In this document: positions 15,643 to 25,129 of the stretch, piece after piece | Position numbering within the stretch: position 1 is the first letter of the stretch | How the letters are laid out: each line of letters starts with the position of its first letter | Source: CAWKEY01 sp963848675 | GTDB taxonomy: Bacteria > Pseudomonadota > Gammaproteobacteria > Methylococcales > Methylomonadaceae | Direction: 5' to 3' | DNA length: 43,625 nt | Assembly (NCBI GenBank): GCA_963848675.1 | Contig: CAWKEY010000019.1 | Location: 1 to 43,625, forward strand | The notes under the pieces: generated by a model | The model's database searches: none | What the model was told of the DNA's origin: nothing | The model's input: the letters and a program-made list of their open reading frames with translations, nothing else | Translations under genes and position numbers: made by a program

Positions 15643-17991
15643 ATGCATATCACCCTATCAAGCGGTACTTGGCGAAAGGTTTTGTCCATCGCCCTATTCG
15701 TGCAACTAATGTTGCCATTATCGCAAGCATTAGCCTGCGAACCTCTGTCCAAACGCTATTGTGTGGACTTTTTCAAAGGCACTGATCTTCAGGGAAAGCC
15801 TTTGTATACGGGAAAAGCGCCTTACACTTACATCAAATATAACTGGGCTAAAAGCAGCCCAGCGCGAGGGGTACCTAAGGATAACTTTTCGGCCCGCTGG
15901 CGAGGACGGTTTCAGTTCAAGGAGGGTCCCTATGAGTTTCGCGTTCTGGCAGACGATGGCGTACGTATTTTGCTGGATGGCCGCCCCATCCTTGATCACT
16001 GGCAAGACGCTTCGGGATCGGAATACCGGGCCGCAGTGAATCCCGGCCGCGGAACACATCTGGTTGAGGTGGAATATTTCGAAGCGACAGGCAATGCACG
16101 AGTGGAGGTTGCTTGGAAACAGGCATCGACGACATCACCGCTAGTCATTGCACCTATAGAATCAACCGCTGCAGACAAAGCTGCACCAACCCGAAATATT
16201 AACAAGGCGCCGATTGGCGTTAATTTATCTTACTTTAGCTATTCGGATGCCGCGGTACCGTTTAAGGACCTGATCATACAATCCGGCCTAATCGGCGTGA
16301 TAAAGAATGGTTCTAATGATCCCTGCCCACAACAACCTGATTTTGATGCGGACGGTTATCCTAAGTATCTGCCGGAGGGCTGCAAATTCCGTTTGATCAG
16401 TGTTTTTAACATCTTAAACGACAAGTTTTGGCCAAATGCTACCTTGCCTTATGCACCAGGTCGATATGTACTGCTCTACCGCGGTAAAGGACAAATAAAG
16501 TTGAGTTGGGATGCGACGAATGTAAGCAAAAAAGCGAATGGCCGTATAGAATTCGATGCGCCAAGACCAGCCGCTGGGATAGTGGTTGAGGTTTCAGAAA
16601 CGGATTCTAGTGACCCGGTCCGCGATTTGCACATGGTGCATGTTAACGATGAAGCCACATTCCGTACTCAACCGTTTAATGAAAAATGGTTGAGTCTACT
16701 CAAGCCGTTTTCAGTTATTCGCTTCATCGATTGGGGTAGAGTTGCTGAAACAATAAAGGTATATACCGGAACGGCGGTTTCACATACAGCAAACAGCATT
16801 ACTTTGCCTGGTAGTGCACCTACTGAATCAGCTACATTCGCTAACACAGTTGCTATGGTTAACATAGATGACAAATGGCCGCGTGTGATGATCGATCGGT
16901 ACGACGGTAAAACCCGTACCCTATATCTAAAAAATCCAATAGAGATATCAAAAAATGGCAGCCAGCCGACTGTCTATATTCAGGATTTCCTGAATAGAAC
17001 TTGGGCTAGCCGCACCCAGCCAGTTACTCTCGGACAAGGTTCACTGACAGGCGTTGCATTCGAAACGATGATTCAGTTAGCGAATACCCTGAATGCCGAT
17101 CCTTGGATCAATATTCCTACCGCTGCCGATGATGCTTTCGTCAAACAGTTGGCGACTTTAATCAAAACCCGGCTGAAGCCAAATTTAAAATGTTACATCG
17201 AATATTCAAACGAAAATTGGAATACGCGTTTCCCTGGTTTTAATTATGCCGAAGCCAAAGCGAAAGAGCTAAAACTAGCAGGAACTTCGCCGCAATCTGA
17301 TGCTTGGCATGCCTATCGGGCAGTTGAAATTTTTAAAATATTTAACCAGGTATTCAATGAGCCGGATTTGCGCGAGACAAGAACGCAAAGTCGGCTAGTA
17401 CGTATTCTGACTTCACAGACGGCTTGGTTTAGCAGAGCCATGCGCGTAATGGACTGGCAGATGCCAAATGATGCTTGGCCGACAAATGGGTTCCCAGCGT
17501 ATAAATTCGCAGATGCTTGGGCCGTTACTACTTATTTTTCTACAAGCAGTCTAGATGCGCTAGTAAAAGACGATATGACGGAATTTAACAAATTACAGAT
17601 CGACAACATCAATGACTTGTTTGGAACATCTAAAAGCCCAGGAATAATCAGACAAGTATTTGCAGAGACTAAGACGCGCGGCCTACAGCTCGTGGCATAC
17701 GAAGGCGGCACCCATTCGGTGGCGCCCGCTGACAAGCCTGATTTAATAGCCAAGCTGGCAGCGGTCAACCAAGATCAGCGCATGACAGGCGCTTATACTC
17801 ATTTGCTGGCCCAGTGGAATCAGTTATACCAAGCGTTTGGTGCTAGCTCTGTGGGTGTTATGAATCTTTATTCCCATATCGGTAGGTATGGTCAAAATGG
17901 TTATTGGGGGCTGTTGCAATCAAGCTATCAAGATTCATTGACTGCGCCAAAATACAAAGCAGTCATGGATTACATGACGGCTCCTCAATAG
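15643..17991 (+). CDS. Secreted PA14 / glycosidase-like protein in the EPS operon
   Basis: A 782-aa exported protein. The ATG at 15643 with AAAGGAAGG upstream is preferred; the frame extends into the previous gene. A signal peptide (about 1-30, ending LPLSQALACEP) is followed by a PA14 domain (about 35-165, with GPYEFRVLADDGVRILLDG and HLVEVEYFEATG). The remainder resembles a clan-A (beta/alpha)8 glycosidase: IEYSNENWNTRF supplies a candidate acid/base E524 and LVAYEGGTHS a candidate nucleophile E687, and DPWINIPTAADD is also typical of this group. It likely trims, modifies or releases the EPS in the periplasm or outside the cell. Assignment as an active hydrolase is an inference. Confidence 0.75.
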   Translation: MHITLSSGTWRKVLSIALFVQLMLPLSQALACEPLSKRYCVDFFKGTDLQGKPLYTGKAPYTYIKYNWAKSSPARGVPKDNFSARWRGRFQFKEGPYEFRVLADDGVRILLDGRPILDHWQDASGSEYRAAVNPGRGTHLVEVEYFEATGNARVEVAWKQASTTSPLVIAPIESTAADKAAPTRNINKAPIGVNLSYFSYSDAAVPFKDLIIQSGLIGVIKNGSNDPCPQQPDFDADGYPKYLPEGCKFRLISVFNILNDKFWPNATLPYAPGRYVLLYRGKGQIKLSWDATNVSKKANGRIEFDAPRPAAGIVVEVSETDSSDPVRDLHMVHVNDEATFRTQPFNEKWLSLLKPFSVIRFIDWGRVAETIKVYTGTAVSHTANSITLPGSAPTESATFANTVAMVNIDDKWPRVMIDRYDGKTRTLYLKNPIEISKNGSQPTVYIQDFLNRTWASRTQPVTLGQGSLTGVAFETMIQLANTLNADPWINIPTAADDAFVKQLATLIKTRLKPNLKCYIEYSNENWNTRFPGFNYAEAKAKELKLAGTSPQSDAWHAYRAVEIFKIFNQVFNEPDLRETRTQSRLVRILTSQTAWFSRAMRVMDWQMPNDAWPTNGFPAYKFADAWAVTTYFSTSSLDALVKDDMTEFNKLQIDNINDLFGTSKSPGIIRQVFAETKTRGLQLVAYEGGTHSVAPADKPDLIAKLAAVNQDQRMTGAYTHLLAQWNQLYQAFGASSVGVMNLYSHIGRYGQNGYWGLLQSSYQDSLTAPKYKAVMDYMTAPQ

Positions 17992-17999
17992 GAGTTTAT

Positions 18000-18119
18000 A
18001 TGGGAATACTTTTTCGTTCGATAATTCCTATAACCCTTTTGTCGGGTTTAACAGTATTGTCAAATTGCCTGAGTGATAGGCCGTTGAGTTGTTTTTGCGT
18101 AAGGCAGCCTCATTATTAG
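18000..18119 (+). CDS. Doubtful 39-aa ORF before the ligase gene
   Basis: An ATG at 18000 with a strong GGAG 6 nt upstream, 8 nt after the PA14 gene stop. The product (hydrophobic ITLLSGLTVLSNC) could be a tiny lipoprotein-like peptide. However, the reading frame overlaps the region where the next gene seems to have its true N terminus, so it may be an artefact of a damaged start region. Confidence 0.25.
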   Translation: MGILFRSIIPITLLSGLTVLSNCLSDRPLSCFCVRQPHY

Positions 18120-18159
18120 CCCGAATTGGTTTGCTTATCTCGCCCTGTTTTCCTGGCCG

Positions 18160-19515
18160 GTGGTTACATTATATCTATACCAGCGCATGCCTGTGGTGCG
18201 GGCGACACTATGGTCGATTTTGGGCGCCTACTTGTTGTTGCCCAAAGGCACCGAGGTTGATTTACCATTGGTGCCGCCGTTAGATAAGGTTACGGTGCCG
18301 AATTTGGCTGCATTTTTGGTATGTCGCTTTGTGTTAGGTAGGCCTATTGCTCTGCTGCCTAGATCAAGCTGGGCGCGCGGTTTAATGTTGATTTACATTA
18401 TAAGTCCATTTATCACCGCAATATTGAACGCAGACCCGATTGAGGCGGGACCAACCTTTATAGAGGGGATGAAGGTCTATGATGCACTGTCTGCAGTTAT
18501 CAGGCAGAGTTTATTTATCTTGCCTTTTTTACTTGGGCTCCAATTTTTTAGAAAGGGAACAGACTTAGAGCAATTGTTATTGATTTTGGTGATAGCAAGT
18601 ATGTGGTACTCGTTACCCATGCTGTTTGAAGTTCGAATGAGTCCGCAATTGCATACCTGGATTTACGGGTATTTTCCGCATAGTTTTGGGCAACAGATGC
18701 GCGATGGCGGTTTCAGACCGGTGGTGTTTATTGGACATGGTTTATGGGTGGCATTTTTTACCATGACAGCAGTGGTTGCTGCAGCTGCCTTAACACGTAT
18801 TCGACCATTAATTGGACAATTTTCCAGTGGTGCTATTACCGGTTATCTCATGGTGGTGTTATTGCTGTGTAAAAGCATGGCATCGATAGTGTATGCCGGA
18901 ACGTTAGTCACAGTGGTATTTCTGTGTAGGCCAAAGACTCAAGTGCGTCTTGCAGTAATTATGGTGTCGATTGCATTGACATATCCACTGGCTAGAGGTG
19001 CGGGATGGTTTCCTGTTCAAGAAATTAGCGAGCTGTCTAGCGCTATAAGCGAGGCCCGTGCTGAATCCTTTGATTTCCGAATGCGCAACGAGGATATGTT
19101 GCTCGACAAAGCTAACCTACGGCCATGGTTTGGTTGGGGTACCTGGGGGCGTAATCGTATTTACGATCCGCGCAGCGGCAAGGATCTCAGTGTTACTGAC
19201 GGCCGCTGGATTCAAGTGATTGGTTCGTTCGGTTGGATTGGGCTGATTGCCGAATTTGGCCTGTTGGCATTGCCGGTTTTTAGCTGTGTGAAGACATTGC
19301 GTTACATCAAGTCGCGCAGGGAGGCTGTGATTATGGCAGCAGTCACGCTGCTTCTCGGCATCAACGTGCTGGATTTATTGCCTAATAACACCATGACACC
19401 CTGGACCTGGCTGATGGCTGGTGCCTTGCTGGGTAGAACGCAGCAAATCGCAGTCGAAAGAAGGATAGCAAGAAAATTGAAAACACACGGATCTCTCGTG
19501 CCTCAACCAATGTAA
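18160..19515 (+). CDS. O-antigen ligase/polymerase-like membrane protein (5' end uncertain)
   Basis: A 451-aa multi-spanning protein with many hydrophobic helices and a polar loop (residues about 285-350: ARAESFDFRMRNEDMLL... WFGWGTWGRNRIYD) that matches Wzy/WaaL-type proteins, the likely EPS polymerase. The GTG at 18160 has no ribosome site. The same frame is open from 18103 and reads LIISPNWFAYLALFSWPVV, which looks like genuine N-terminal sequence of this family. No ATG, GTG or TTG precedes it before a TAA at 18100. A TTG at 18089 with AUAGG upstream reads FLRKAAS in the frame that would join after a 1-base shift near 18107-18110. A frameshift or an ATT start is therefore suspected. Confidence 0.75.
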   Translation: MVTLYLYQRMPVVRATLWSILGAYLLLPKGTEVDLPLVPPLDKVTVPNLAAFLVCRFVLGRPIALLPRSSWARGLMLIYIISPFITAILNADPIEAGPTFIEGMKVYDALSAVIRQSLFILPFLLGLQFFRKGTDLEQLLLILVIASMWYSLPMLFEVRMSPQLHTWIYGYFPHSFGQQMRDGGFRPVVFIGHGLWVAFFTMTAVVAAAALTRIRPLIGQFSSGAITGYLMVVLLLCKSMASIVYAGTLVTVVFLCRPKTQVRLAVIMVSIALTYPLARGAGWFPVQEISELSSAISEARAESFDFRMRNEDMLLDKANLRPWFGWGTWGRNRIYDPRSGKDLSVTDGRWIQVIGSFGWIGLIAEFGLLALPVFSCVKTLRYIKSRREAVIMAAVTLLLGINVLDLLPNNTMTPWTWLMAGALLGRTQQIAVERRIARKLKTHGSLVPQPM

Positions 19516-19531
19516 TTTAAACATTAATCTC

Positions 19532-20737
19532 ATGAAAACCTTTAACTCCGTCAACGACCTTGCCATCAACCAAGCGCCACCAGCCTTTTCGGAGCCGCTG
19601 CATGTGGGCCGTCCCAATATCGGCGATCGGGAGAAATTCATGGAACGCTTGGACGGCATTTTCGATCGGCGCTGGTTTTCCAATTACGGCCCTATGGTTC
19701 AGCAGTTCGAGGAGGCGCTTGCCAAGCACTTGGGCGTAAAAAATTGCATCGCAATGTGTAACGGCACCATCGCCCTGGAAATCGCGATTCGGGCATTGGG
19801 TTTGACCGGCGAAGTCATCGTGCCGTCCTATACCTTTGTGGCCACCGCACACGCCCTGCAATGGCAGGAAATCACACCCGTGTTTGCCGATATCGACCCT
19901 GGCACCCACAGCCTCGACCCCGAAGCAGTGCGTCGCATGATTACGCCCCGCACCAGCGGCATCATCGGAGTTCATCTATGGGGAAGGCCTTGCGACATCC
20001 AAGGCCTGCAAGCGGTGGCCGACGAGCACGGTTTGCAATTGATGTTCGATGCCTCTCATGCTTTTTCGTGCAGCCACGGCGGTAGCATGATCGGTAACTT
20101 CGGCCGCTGCGAAGTGTTCAGTTTTCACGCCACCAAGTTTTTCAACACCTTTGAAGGCGGCGCCATTGCCACTAACGACGACGATTTCGCCAAACAGGTT
20201 CGCTTGATGAAGAACTTCGGGTTTGCCGGCTACGACAACGTGATTTATCCCGGGACCAACGGCAAGATGACGGAAATTTGCGCGGCCATGGGGCTGACCG
20301 GCCTGGACAGCCTGGATGAATTCATGGCGGTCAACCGGCGTAATTACTTGTCATATAAAGAAGGCATCAGCGCCATTCCGGGTCTCAGCCTCTTAAGCTA
20401 CGATGAAAACGAGCGCTGCAACTATCAATACATCGTGATGGAAGTTGGCGACGAATTCCCGCTATCCCGTGATCAAATCGTCAAAGTATTACACGCCGAA
20501 AACATTCTGGCGCGTAAGTATTTCTGGCCAGGTTGCCACAATATGCAGCCATACCGTGACTATTATCCGCATGCTGGTTTGATGCTGCCGCATACTGAAA
20601 AAGTTGCCAACCGGGTTATCGTCCTGCCTACCGGTACTGCCATGGAACTAGAACACATTCAAATCATTTTGAACATACTGCACTTATTGTCTCAAACGGA
20701 TCAAGCAGGTGCTATGGCACAGCTGCAGGCGTCTTAA
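19532..20737 (+). CDS. DegT/DnrJ/EryC1/StrS family aminotransferase
   Basis: A 401-aa PLP-dependent sugar aminotransferase that converts a keto nucleotide sugar to an amino sugar. The PLP lysine is K202 in FHATKFFNTFEGGA. The cofactor-site FDASHAFSCS and the substrate-binding NYQYIVMEVG segments are present. Family length is normal. It sits beside an acyltransferase that could N-acylate the product. The regiochemistry (C3 or C4) cannot be inferred from the sequence. Confidence 0.92.
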   Translation: MKTFNSVNDLAINQAPPAFSEPLHVGRPNIGDREKFMERLDGIFDRRWFSNYGPMVQQFEEALAKHLGVKNCIAMCNGTIALEIAIRALGLTGEVIVPSYTFVATAHALQWQEITPVFADIDPGTHSLDPEAVRRMITPRTSGIIGVHLWGRPCDIQGLQAVADEHGLQLMFDASHAFSCSHGGSMIGNFGRCEVFSFHATKFFNTFEGGAIATNDDDFAKQVRLMKNFGFAGYDNVIYPGTNGKMTEICAAMGLTGLDSLDEFMAVNRRNYLSYKEGISAIPGLSLLSYDENERCNYQYIVMEVGDEFPLSRDQIVKVLHAENILARKYFWPGCHNMQPYRDYYPHAGLMLPHTEKVANRVIVLPTGTAMELEHIQIILNILHLLSQTDQAGAMAQLQAS

Positions 20738-20765
20738 GGGATTGAGATCAACTACGGATAACACA

Positions 20766-21392
20766 ATGAGCAAATTATTTGGCCCTACTCACTATACCGA
20801 AGAAGAACTGGCAGGAGAGGGCTTTCGTGCCTTGGGGCACAATGTCAGGATTGCGCGTAATTGCACCATCATCGGTGCTGAAAACATTGCCATTGGCGAT
20901 AACGTGCGTATTGACGGTTATTGCACGTTAGTGGCAGCCGGCAACGGTCGCATCGATTTGGGTTCTTATATTCATATTGGGGGTTACTGTGCTTTGCTGG
21001 CGGGCGCCGGCATAACCATGGAAGATTTTTCTGGATTGTCCTGGGGGGTGCAGGTCTACACCAAGTCAGATGACTTTAGCGGTCGTTATATGACTAACCC
21101 TACTGTGCCAGCCAAATACACAGGTGTTAAAGGTGGATCGGTTGTGTTGAAAAGGCATTCCATTGTTGGCGCGTCCTCAGTCATCTTACCCAAAGTCGTT
21201 TTGGGGGAAGGCGTAGCGGTTGGGGCTCATTCCCTGGTATCTAAAAGCTTGGATGGCTGGGGCATCTATTCCGGAATTCCAGCCAAACGGATCAAAGACA
21301 GAAGTCGTAAATTGCTGGAGCTTGAACAGCAGTTTCTGGAGGAAATACAGCAGGAAGCAGTTTTTTTAAAATCTTCGCGCGAGGGAGTTTAG
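20766..21392 (+). CDS. Left-handed beta-helix acyltransferase
   Basis: A 208-aa hexapeptide-repeat O- or N-acetyltransferase. Repeats such as IGAENIAIGDNVRIDGY and IVGASSVILPKVVLGEGVAVGAHSLV define the beta-helix, and GIYSGIPAKRIKDRS is the typical end. The ATG at 20766 is preferred over an earlier frame start inside the aminotransferase gene. Position directly after the aminotransferase suggests it acetylates the amino sugar. Its TAG overlaps the GTG of the following gene by one base. Confidence 0.88.
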   Translation: MSKLFGPTHYTEEELAGEGFRALGHNVRIARNCTIIGAENIAIGDNVRIDGYCTLVAAGNGRIDLGSYIHIGGYCALLAGAGITMEDFSGLSWGVQVYTKSDDFSGRYMTNPTVPAKYTGVKGGSVVLKRHSIVGASSVILPKVVLGEGVAVGAHSLVSKSLDGWGIYSGIPAKRIKDRSRKLLELEQQFLEEIQQEAVFLKSSREGV

Positions 21393-24019
21393 TGACTCGC
21401 GAAATATCTTTTATAAATGGCTTAAGGGCGCTGGCAGCTTTCTGGGTGATGACTGCGCATTGCATGATTTGGGGAGGGTGGTATGGCTTGCCGATACCAA
21501 ATCCCAAAATGGCTGTTGATCTTTTTATGATTATTTCCGGCTATTTGATGGCGTTAAACGCCAATGTGCGCGAAGTCAGTGAACCACTCGCTAGACCTTT
21601 GTCATGGATTTTGTTTTGGATGCGGCGTTTTTTTCGTTTGGCTCCTGCTTATTACCTTGCTTTGTTATTGGTGATATGTTTATCGGACTATTATTTGAAT
21701 GGGTACTCAATCTGGCGAGATATCAATCCTCAACAGTGGAAACGCGACGCGGTTTATGATCCAAAACTCATCCATCTAAACGTCGAGAACATCCTTCTGC
21801 ATATTTCCTTTATTTTTGGCCTTCTGCCTAAATATTCATTTTCCACCTTTCTCCCGGATTGGAGCTTGAGTTTGGAAATGCAATTTTATCTGGCATTTCC
21901 ATTTATTTATTTGGGTATGCGTAGATACGGTTGTCTTAAAGTTAGTTTAACTCTGGCGGTTGCTTCAATAATAGTTGTTTACATTATAAACAAGATTGCA
22001 TGGTTGCAAGGGATAGGGCTCTTATATCCAGAGCCATCGTTATTGTTTATAAAACTTCCCTATTTCTTGATAGGAATAATTCTATTTGAAATTGGTTTTA
22101 ATTCTAGATTGTCTATCCGTTTTAAAAAAGCCTACGTTGCGTTGGCGCTATTGTTGTCACTATATCAAATGAGATATTACGGTAGAGAAGTTTTAGTTTT
22201 ATTGTCGATAGTTATAACTATATTGGCGGTTCAAAACGAAAATTTAAAATGGCGGCCAGTAGCGCTATTACGTAGGCTTTTAGGCAGTAAAATAGCGCAT
22301 CTAGGATCAGATGCAGCCTATTCCGTATATCTTTTTCATGGTTTTTTTATTGCTTTAAGTGGATTAATCATAGCGCGCTATCCTATTTTACAAGAATTAA
22401 ATCCTGCCCATCGTGTTGGCCTTGTATGGTTGTTTGTTTCGCTATGCAGCTATTTGATTGCAATCTTGATTTTCCATGGTATTGAGCAGCCGGGTATAAC
22501 TGTTGGAAAAAAGCTTATTAATAGGTTACGCACAAATAGAACTAACACTAAAGCACTTACCATAATTAAACAAGGCGGCTCTCTGAAATCAAGGTCAATT
22601 CAGGCAGCCATTTGGAGCGGTGCCGATGTTTTTATGCGTCAGGGTATGCAGTTTGTTGTTGGCGTTACCTTGGCCAGGCTGTTGAGTCCTGAGGAATTCG
22701 GCACCATTGCGTTGCTTTATCTTTTCACCGGCATTGCCAGCGTATTTATCGACGGTGGTTTTTCCTCGGCTTTAGTGAAACATCAAACCGCTTCCGCTAT
22801 CGACGAATCGACTGTCTTCTGGATCAATCTAGGCATGGGGGCTATGGCTGCATTGGCACTTTGGCTATCTGCTCCTTGGATCGCCAACTTATTCGGTTAT
22901 CCGGTTCTTATCCCTTTGACCACTATACTGGCCATCAGTTTGTTTCTGAACGCCTTGGGTAGTATCCATTTGGTATTGTTCAATAAACGCCTGGATTTTA
23001 AGAAGCCCATGATGATCAGTGGCGTTTCCTCTGCAATTTCCGGTGCGGTCGCCATCGTGTTGGCGATTAAAGGCTTTGGGGTATGGGCATTAGCTTGGCA
23101 GGCGGTTGCTGCCAGTTTTTTTTCGACCCTCTTGTTATGGATATTCAGTCCATGGCGACCTATATTTGGTTTTAGTCGCAACTCAGTGCGTAAATTATTC
23201 GGATTCGGTAGTTATCTAATGTTTTCAGCTTTATTGGATATTGCCTACAACCGAATTTACTCAGTGTTGATCGGCAAGTTTTTTGGCATAAGTGAGTTGG
23301 CTTTCTATAACAGGGCTGATAATACAAAACAAATTCCGGCAGACGTGCTTTCCATCAGCTTAAACAAAGTGGCTTTTCCGGTATTTTCTGCGGCTGCCAA
23401 TGATAAAGACAGGCTGCTAAGGGGCACTCGCTTGGCGGTAAGAGGCATTATGTTGATCAATTTACCGATAATGCTGGGTTTATTGGCTACGGCAGACAAT
23501 GTTATTGATGTTTTGTTTGGTGAAAAATGGTTACCTGCAGCTGCGTTTCTTAAAGTGTTATGTATTGCCGGTATATTCTGGCCACTACATGTTGTTAATT
23601 TGAGCATTCTTAAGGCGCTAGGTCATTCGGGTTTGTTTTTTCGGCTAGAAGTAATTAAAAAAATTATCGGTTGTACTTTCTTATTGGTGGGTGTGTTTTA
23701 TGGTGTTCTTGGTATTGCCTGGAGTCAGGCTGCCTTTGGTTTTGTAGCTTTTTTAATAAATGCGTATTACACGAATAAATATCTTGAATATGGGCCTTTT
23801 AAACAGATTGCAGATTTTGGGTTAACATTAATTTTGTCTGTTTTAATGGCTGTGTCCGTGCACTTAATTGGTATTAATGTAAATCTTGAAACTTATCAGA
23901 CATTATTTTTGCAGGTTATGAGCGGCGCAATCTTATTTTTGTTTATGGCCACGATAATCCGTCTGCAAGCGGTCAGAGAAACTTTACAGTTGTTGCGCCA
24001 TAAAGAATCAGTTGTCTAG
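21392..24019 (+). CDS. Acyltransferase-3 fused to Wzx-type flippase
   Basis: An 875-aa membrane protein with two full-length parts. Residues 1 to about 385 are an acyltransferase-3 (OafA-like) domain: R12-x10-H23 (GLRALAAFWVMTAH), LFMIISGY, the basic WMRRFFRLAPAYY and DWSLSLEMQFYLAFP motifs. Residues about 397-875 are a MOP-superfamily lipid-linked-oligosaccharide flippase (SRSIQAAIWSGADVFMRQG, LARLLSPEEFGTIALLY, FYNRADN). The 479-residue flippase part is a normal full Wzx length. The GTG start at 21392 has GAGGGAG upstream. The reading frame is continuous. AAGG precedes a CTG at 22583, where a separate flippase would begin, so a lost start/stop boundary or internal initiation is possible. 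The first part is more AT-rich than the second. Confidence 0.9.
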   Translation: MTREISFINGLRALAAFWVMTAHCMIWGGWYGLPIPNPKMAVDLFMIISGYLMALNANVREVSEPLARPLSWILFWMRRFFRLAPAYYLALLLVICLSDYYLNGYSIWRDINPQQWKRDAVYDPKLIHLNVENILLHISFIFGLLPKYSFSTFLPDWSLSLEMQFYLAFPFIYLGMRRYGCLKVSLTLAVASIIVVYIINKIAWLQGIGLLYPEPSLLFIKLPYFLIGIILFEIGFNSRLSIRFKKAYVALALLLSLYQMRYYGREVLVLLSIVITILAVQNENLKWRPVALLRRLLGSKIAHLGSDAAYSVYLFHGFFIALSGLIIARYPILQELNPAHRVGLVWLFVSLCSYLIAILIFHGIEQPGITVGKKLINRLRTNRTNTKALTIIKQGGSLKSRSIQAAIWSGADVFMRQGMQFVVGVTLARLLSPEEFGTIALLYLFTGIASVFIDGGFSSALVKHQTASAIDESTVFWINLGMGAMAALALWLSAPWIANLFGYPVLIPLTTILAISLFLNALGSIHLVLFNKRLDFKKPMMISGVSSAISGAVAIVLAIKGFGVWALAWQAVAASFFSTLLLWIFSPWRPIFGFSRNSVRKLFGFGSYLMFSALLDIAYNRIYSVLIGKFFGISELAFYNRADNTKQIPADVLSISLNKVAFPVFSAAANDKDRLLRGTRLAVRGIMLINLPIMLGLLATADNVIDVLFGEKWLPAAAFLKVLCIAGIFWPLHVVNLSILKALGHSGLFFRLEVIKKIIGCTFLLVGVFYGVLGIAWSQAAFGFVAFLINAYYTNKYLEYGPFKQIADFGLTLILSVLMAVSVHLIGINVNLETYQTLFLQVMSGAILFLFMATIIRLQAVRETLQLLRHKESVV

Positions 24020-24031
24020 TCAAGGGGAAGA

Positions 24032-25018
24032 ATGAATATTAATAACAACTTTCAATTAAATACAGTAAATTTACATTCGGCGCTACCTACTGTCAGTGTC
24101 TTGATGATTGCCTATAATCAGGGCAAATATATTGCCGAAGCGATTCAGGGTGTTATGGCGCAACGGGGCCAATTTAAACTTCGTTTGATAATCGGTGAAG
24201 ATTATGGTAACGATGCAACAAGACAGATATGTGAAGGATATGCCCGAAAGTACCCAGATAAAATTCTTCTGTTGCCATCGGACAGAAATTATGGAATTCA
24301 GCGTAATTTTATTCGCGTTCTGCAAGCTTGTTTTGATTCAGATTATTTGGCAATTTGCGAAGGCGATGATAAATGGACCGATCCCGATAAAATCGACAGC
24401 CAGTTAGAATTTCTTCAAGGAAATAAAGAATATGTTGCACATTCGCATAATGTGATTAAAAGGAATCTTATTACTGGCGAAGATTCGCCTTTTGGGAAAG
24501 AGGAGTCTTGCGAACTTGATTTCGATGAGCTTTTTTGCGGTTGGACTTTTCATGCAGTGAGCTTAGTTGTTAAAACAGACGTGCTAAAAAATATACCGCT
24601 TGATCGGCTACCCTATTTTATTTCTGCCGATAGATTTTTAAATCGGTGGATTGCGTGCCATGGTCGGCTATTTTATGACGGGGAAAAGTATATGGCGGTT
24701 TATCATCGCCATGACAGTGGAGCCTCTCAAAACAGTAACCGGCTGGTTCTTAGGTATCAAGAGCGCGACATGCTTAATTTCTTTGATGACTACGTTTCAA
24801 AAGAAAATTGGGAATCCTTAATTAAATCAAAAAAGAATGCGTTGCAAGACATAGCTTATTTTTCAGCTCTGGAGAACGGAGATATGAAAAATAGATTTAA
24901 AGTTCTTGCCCAATACATTTTTATTACTCGGCTATCTAAATTGAGCAACGTGTACTATGTGCTATTAATAATGCTTGGGCACAGATTCTATCGTTTTCAT
25001 CAATTGTTGAAAAATTAG
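24032..25018 (+). CDS. Glycosyltransferase family 2 enzyme
   Basis: A 328-aa GT-A fold enzyme. It has VSVLMIAYNQGKYIAEAI at the nucleotide-sugar-binding start (residues about 20-37), IIGEDYGNDATRQIC, and AICEGDDKWTDPDKI with the acidic metal-binding site near residue 113. AGGGGAAG precedes the ATG. It adds one sugar of the repeat unit on the cytoplasmic side. The gene is AT-rich compared with most of the locus and shares that with the preceding gene, which hints at a separately acquired segment. The donor sugar is unknown. Confidence 0.9.
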   Translation: MNINNNFQLNTVNLHSALPTVSVLMIAYNQGKYIAEAIQGVMAQRGQFKLRLIIGEDYGNDATRQICEGYARKYPDKILLLPSDRNYGIQRNFIRVLQACFDSDYLAICEGDDKWTDPDKIDSQLEFLQGNKEYVAHSHNVIKRNLITGEDSPFGKEESCELDFDELFCGWTFHAVSLVVKTDVLKNIPLDRLPYFISADRFLNRWIACHGRLFYDGEKYMAVYHRHDSGASQNSNRLVLRYQERDMLNFFDDYVSKENWESLIKSKKNALQDIAYFSALENGDMKNRFKVLAQYIFITRLSKLSNVYYVLLIMLGHRFYRFHQLLKN

Positions 25019-25129
25019 AATTATATATTAACGATTGGTCCGTTATTATGTTAGCTAGTTGCTGTGAATAACGGTGTTATATTTTTATTTGTTTTGAAAG
25101 AAATACATTAAATGCAGAAGGATGTTTTT

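Noticed and set aside
17904..17999. Upstream extension of the 39-aa ORF
   Set aside because: It overlaps the end of the PA14 gene in another frame without support.
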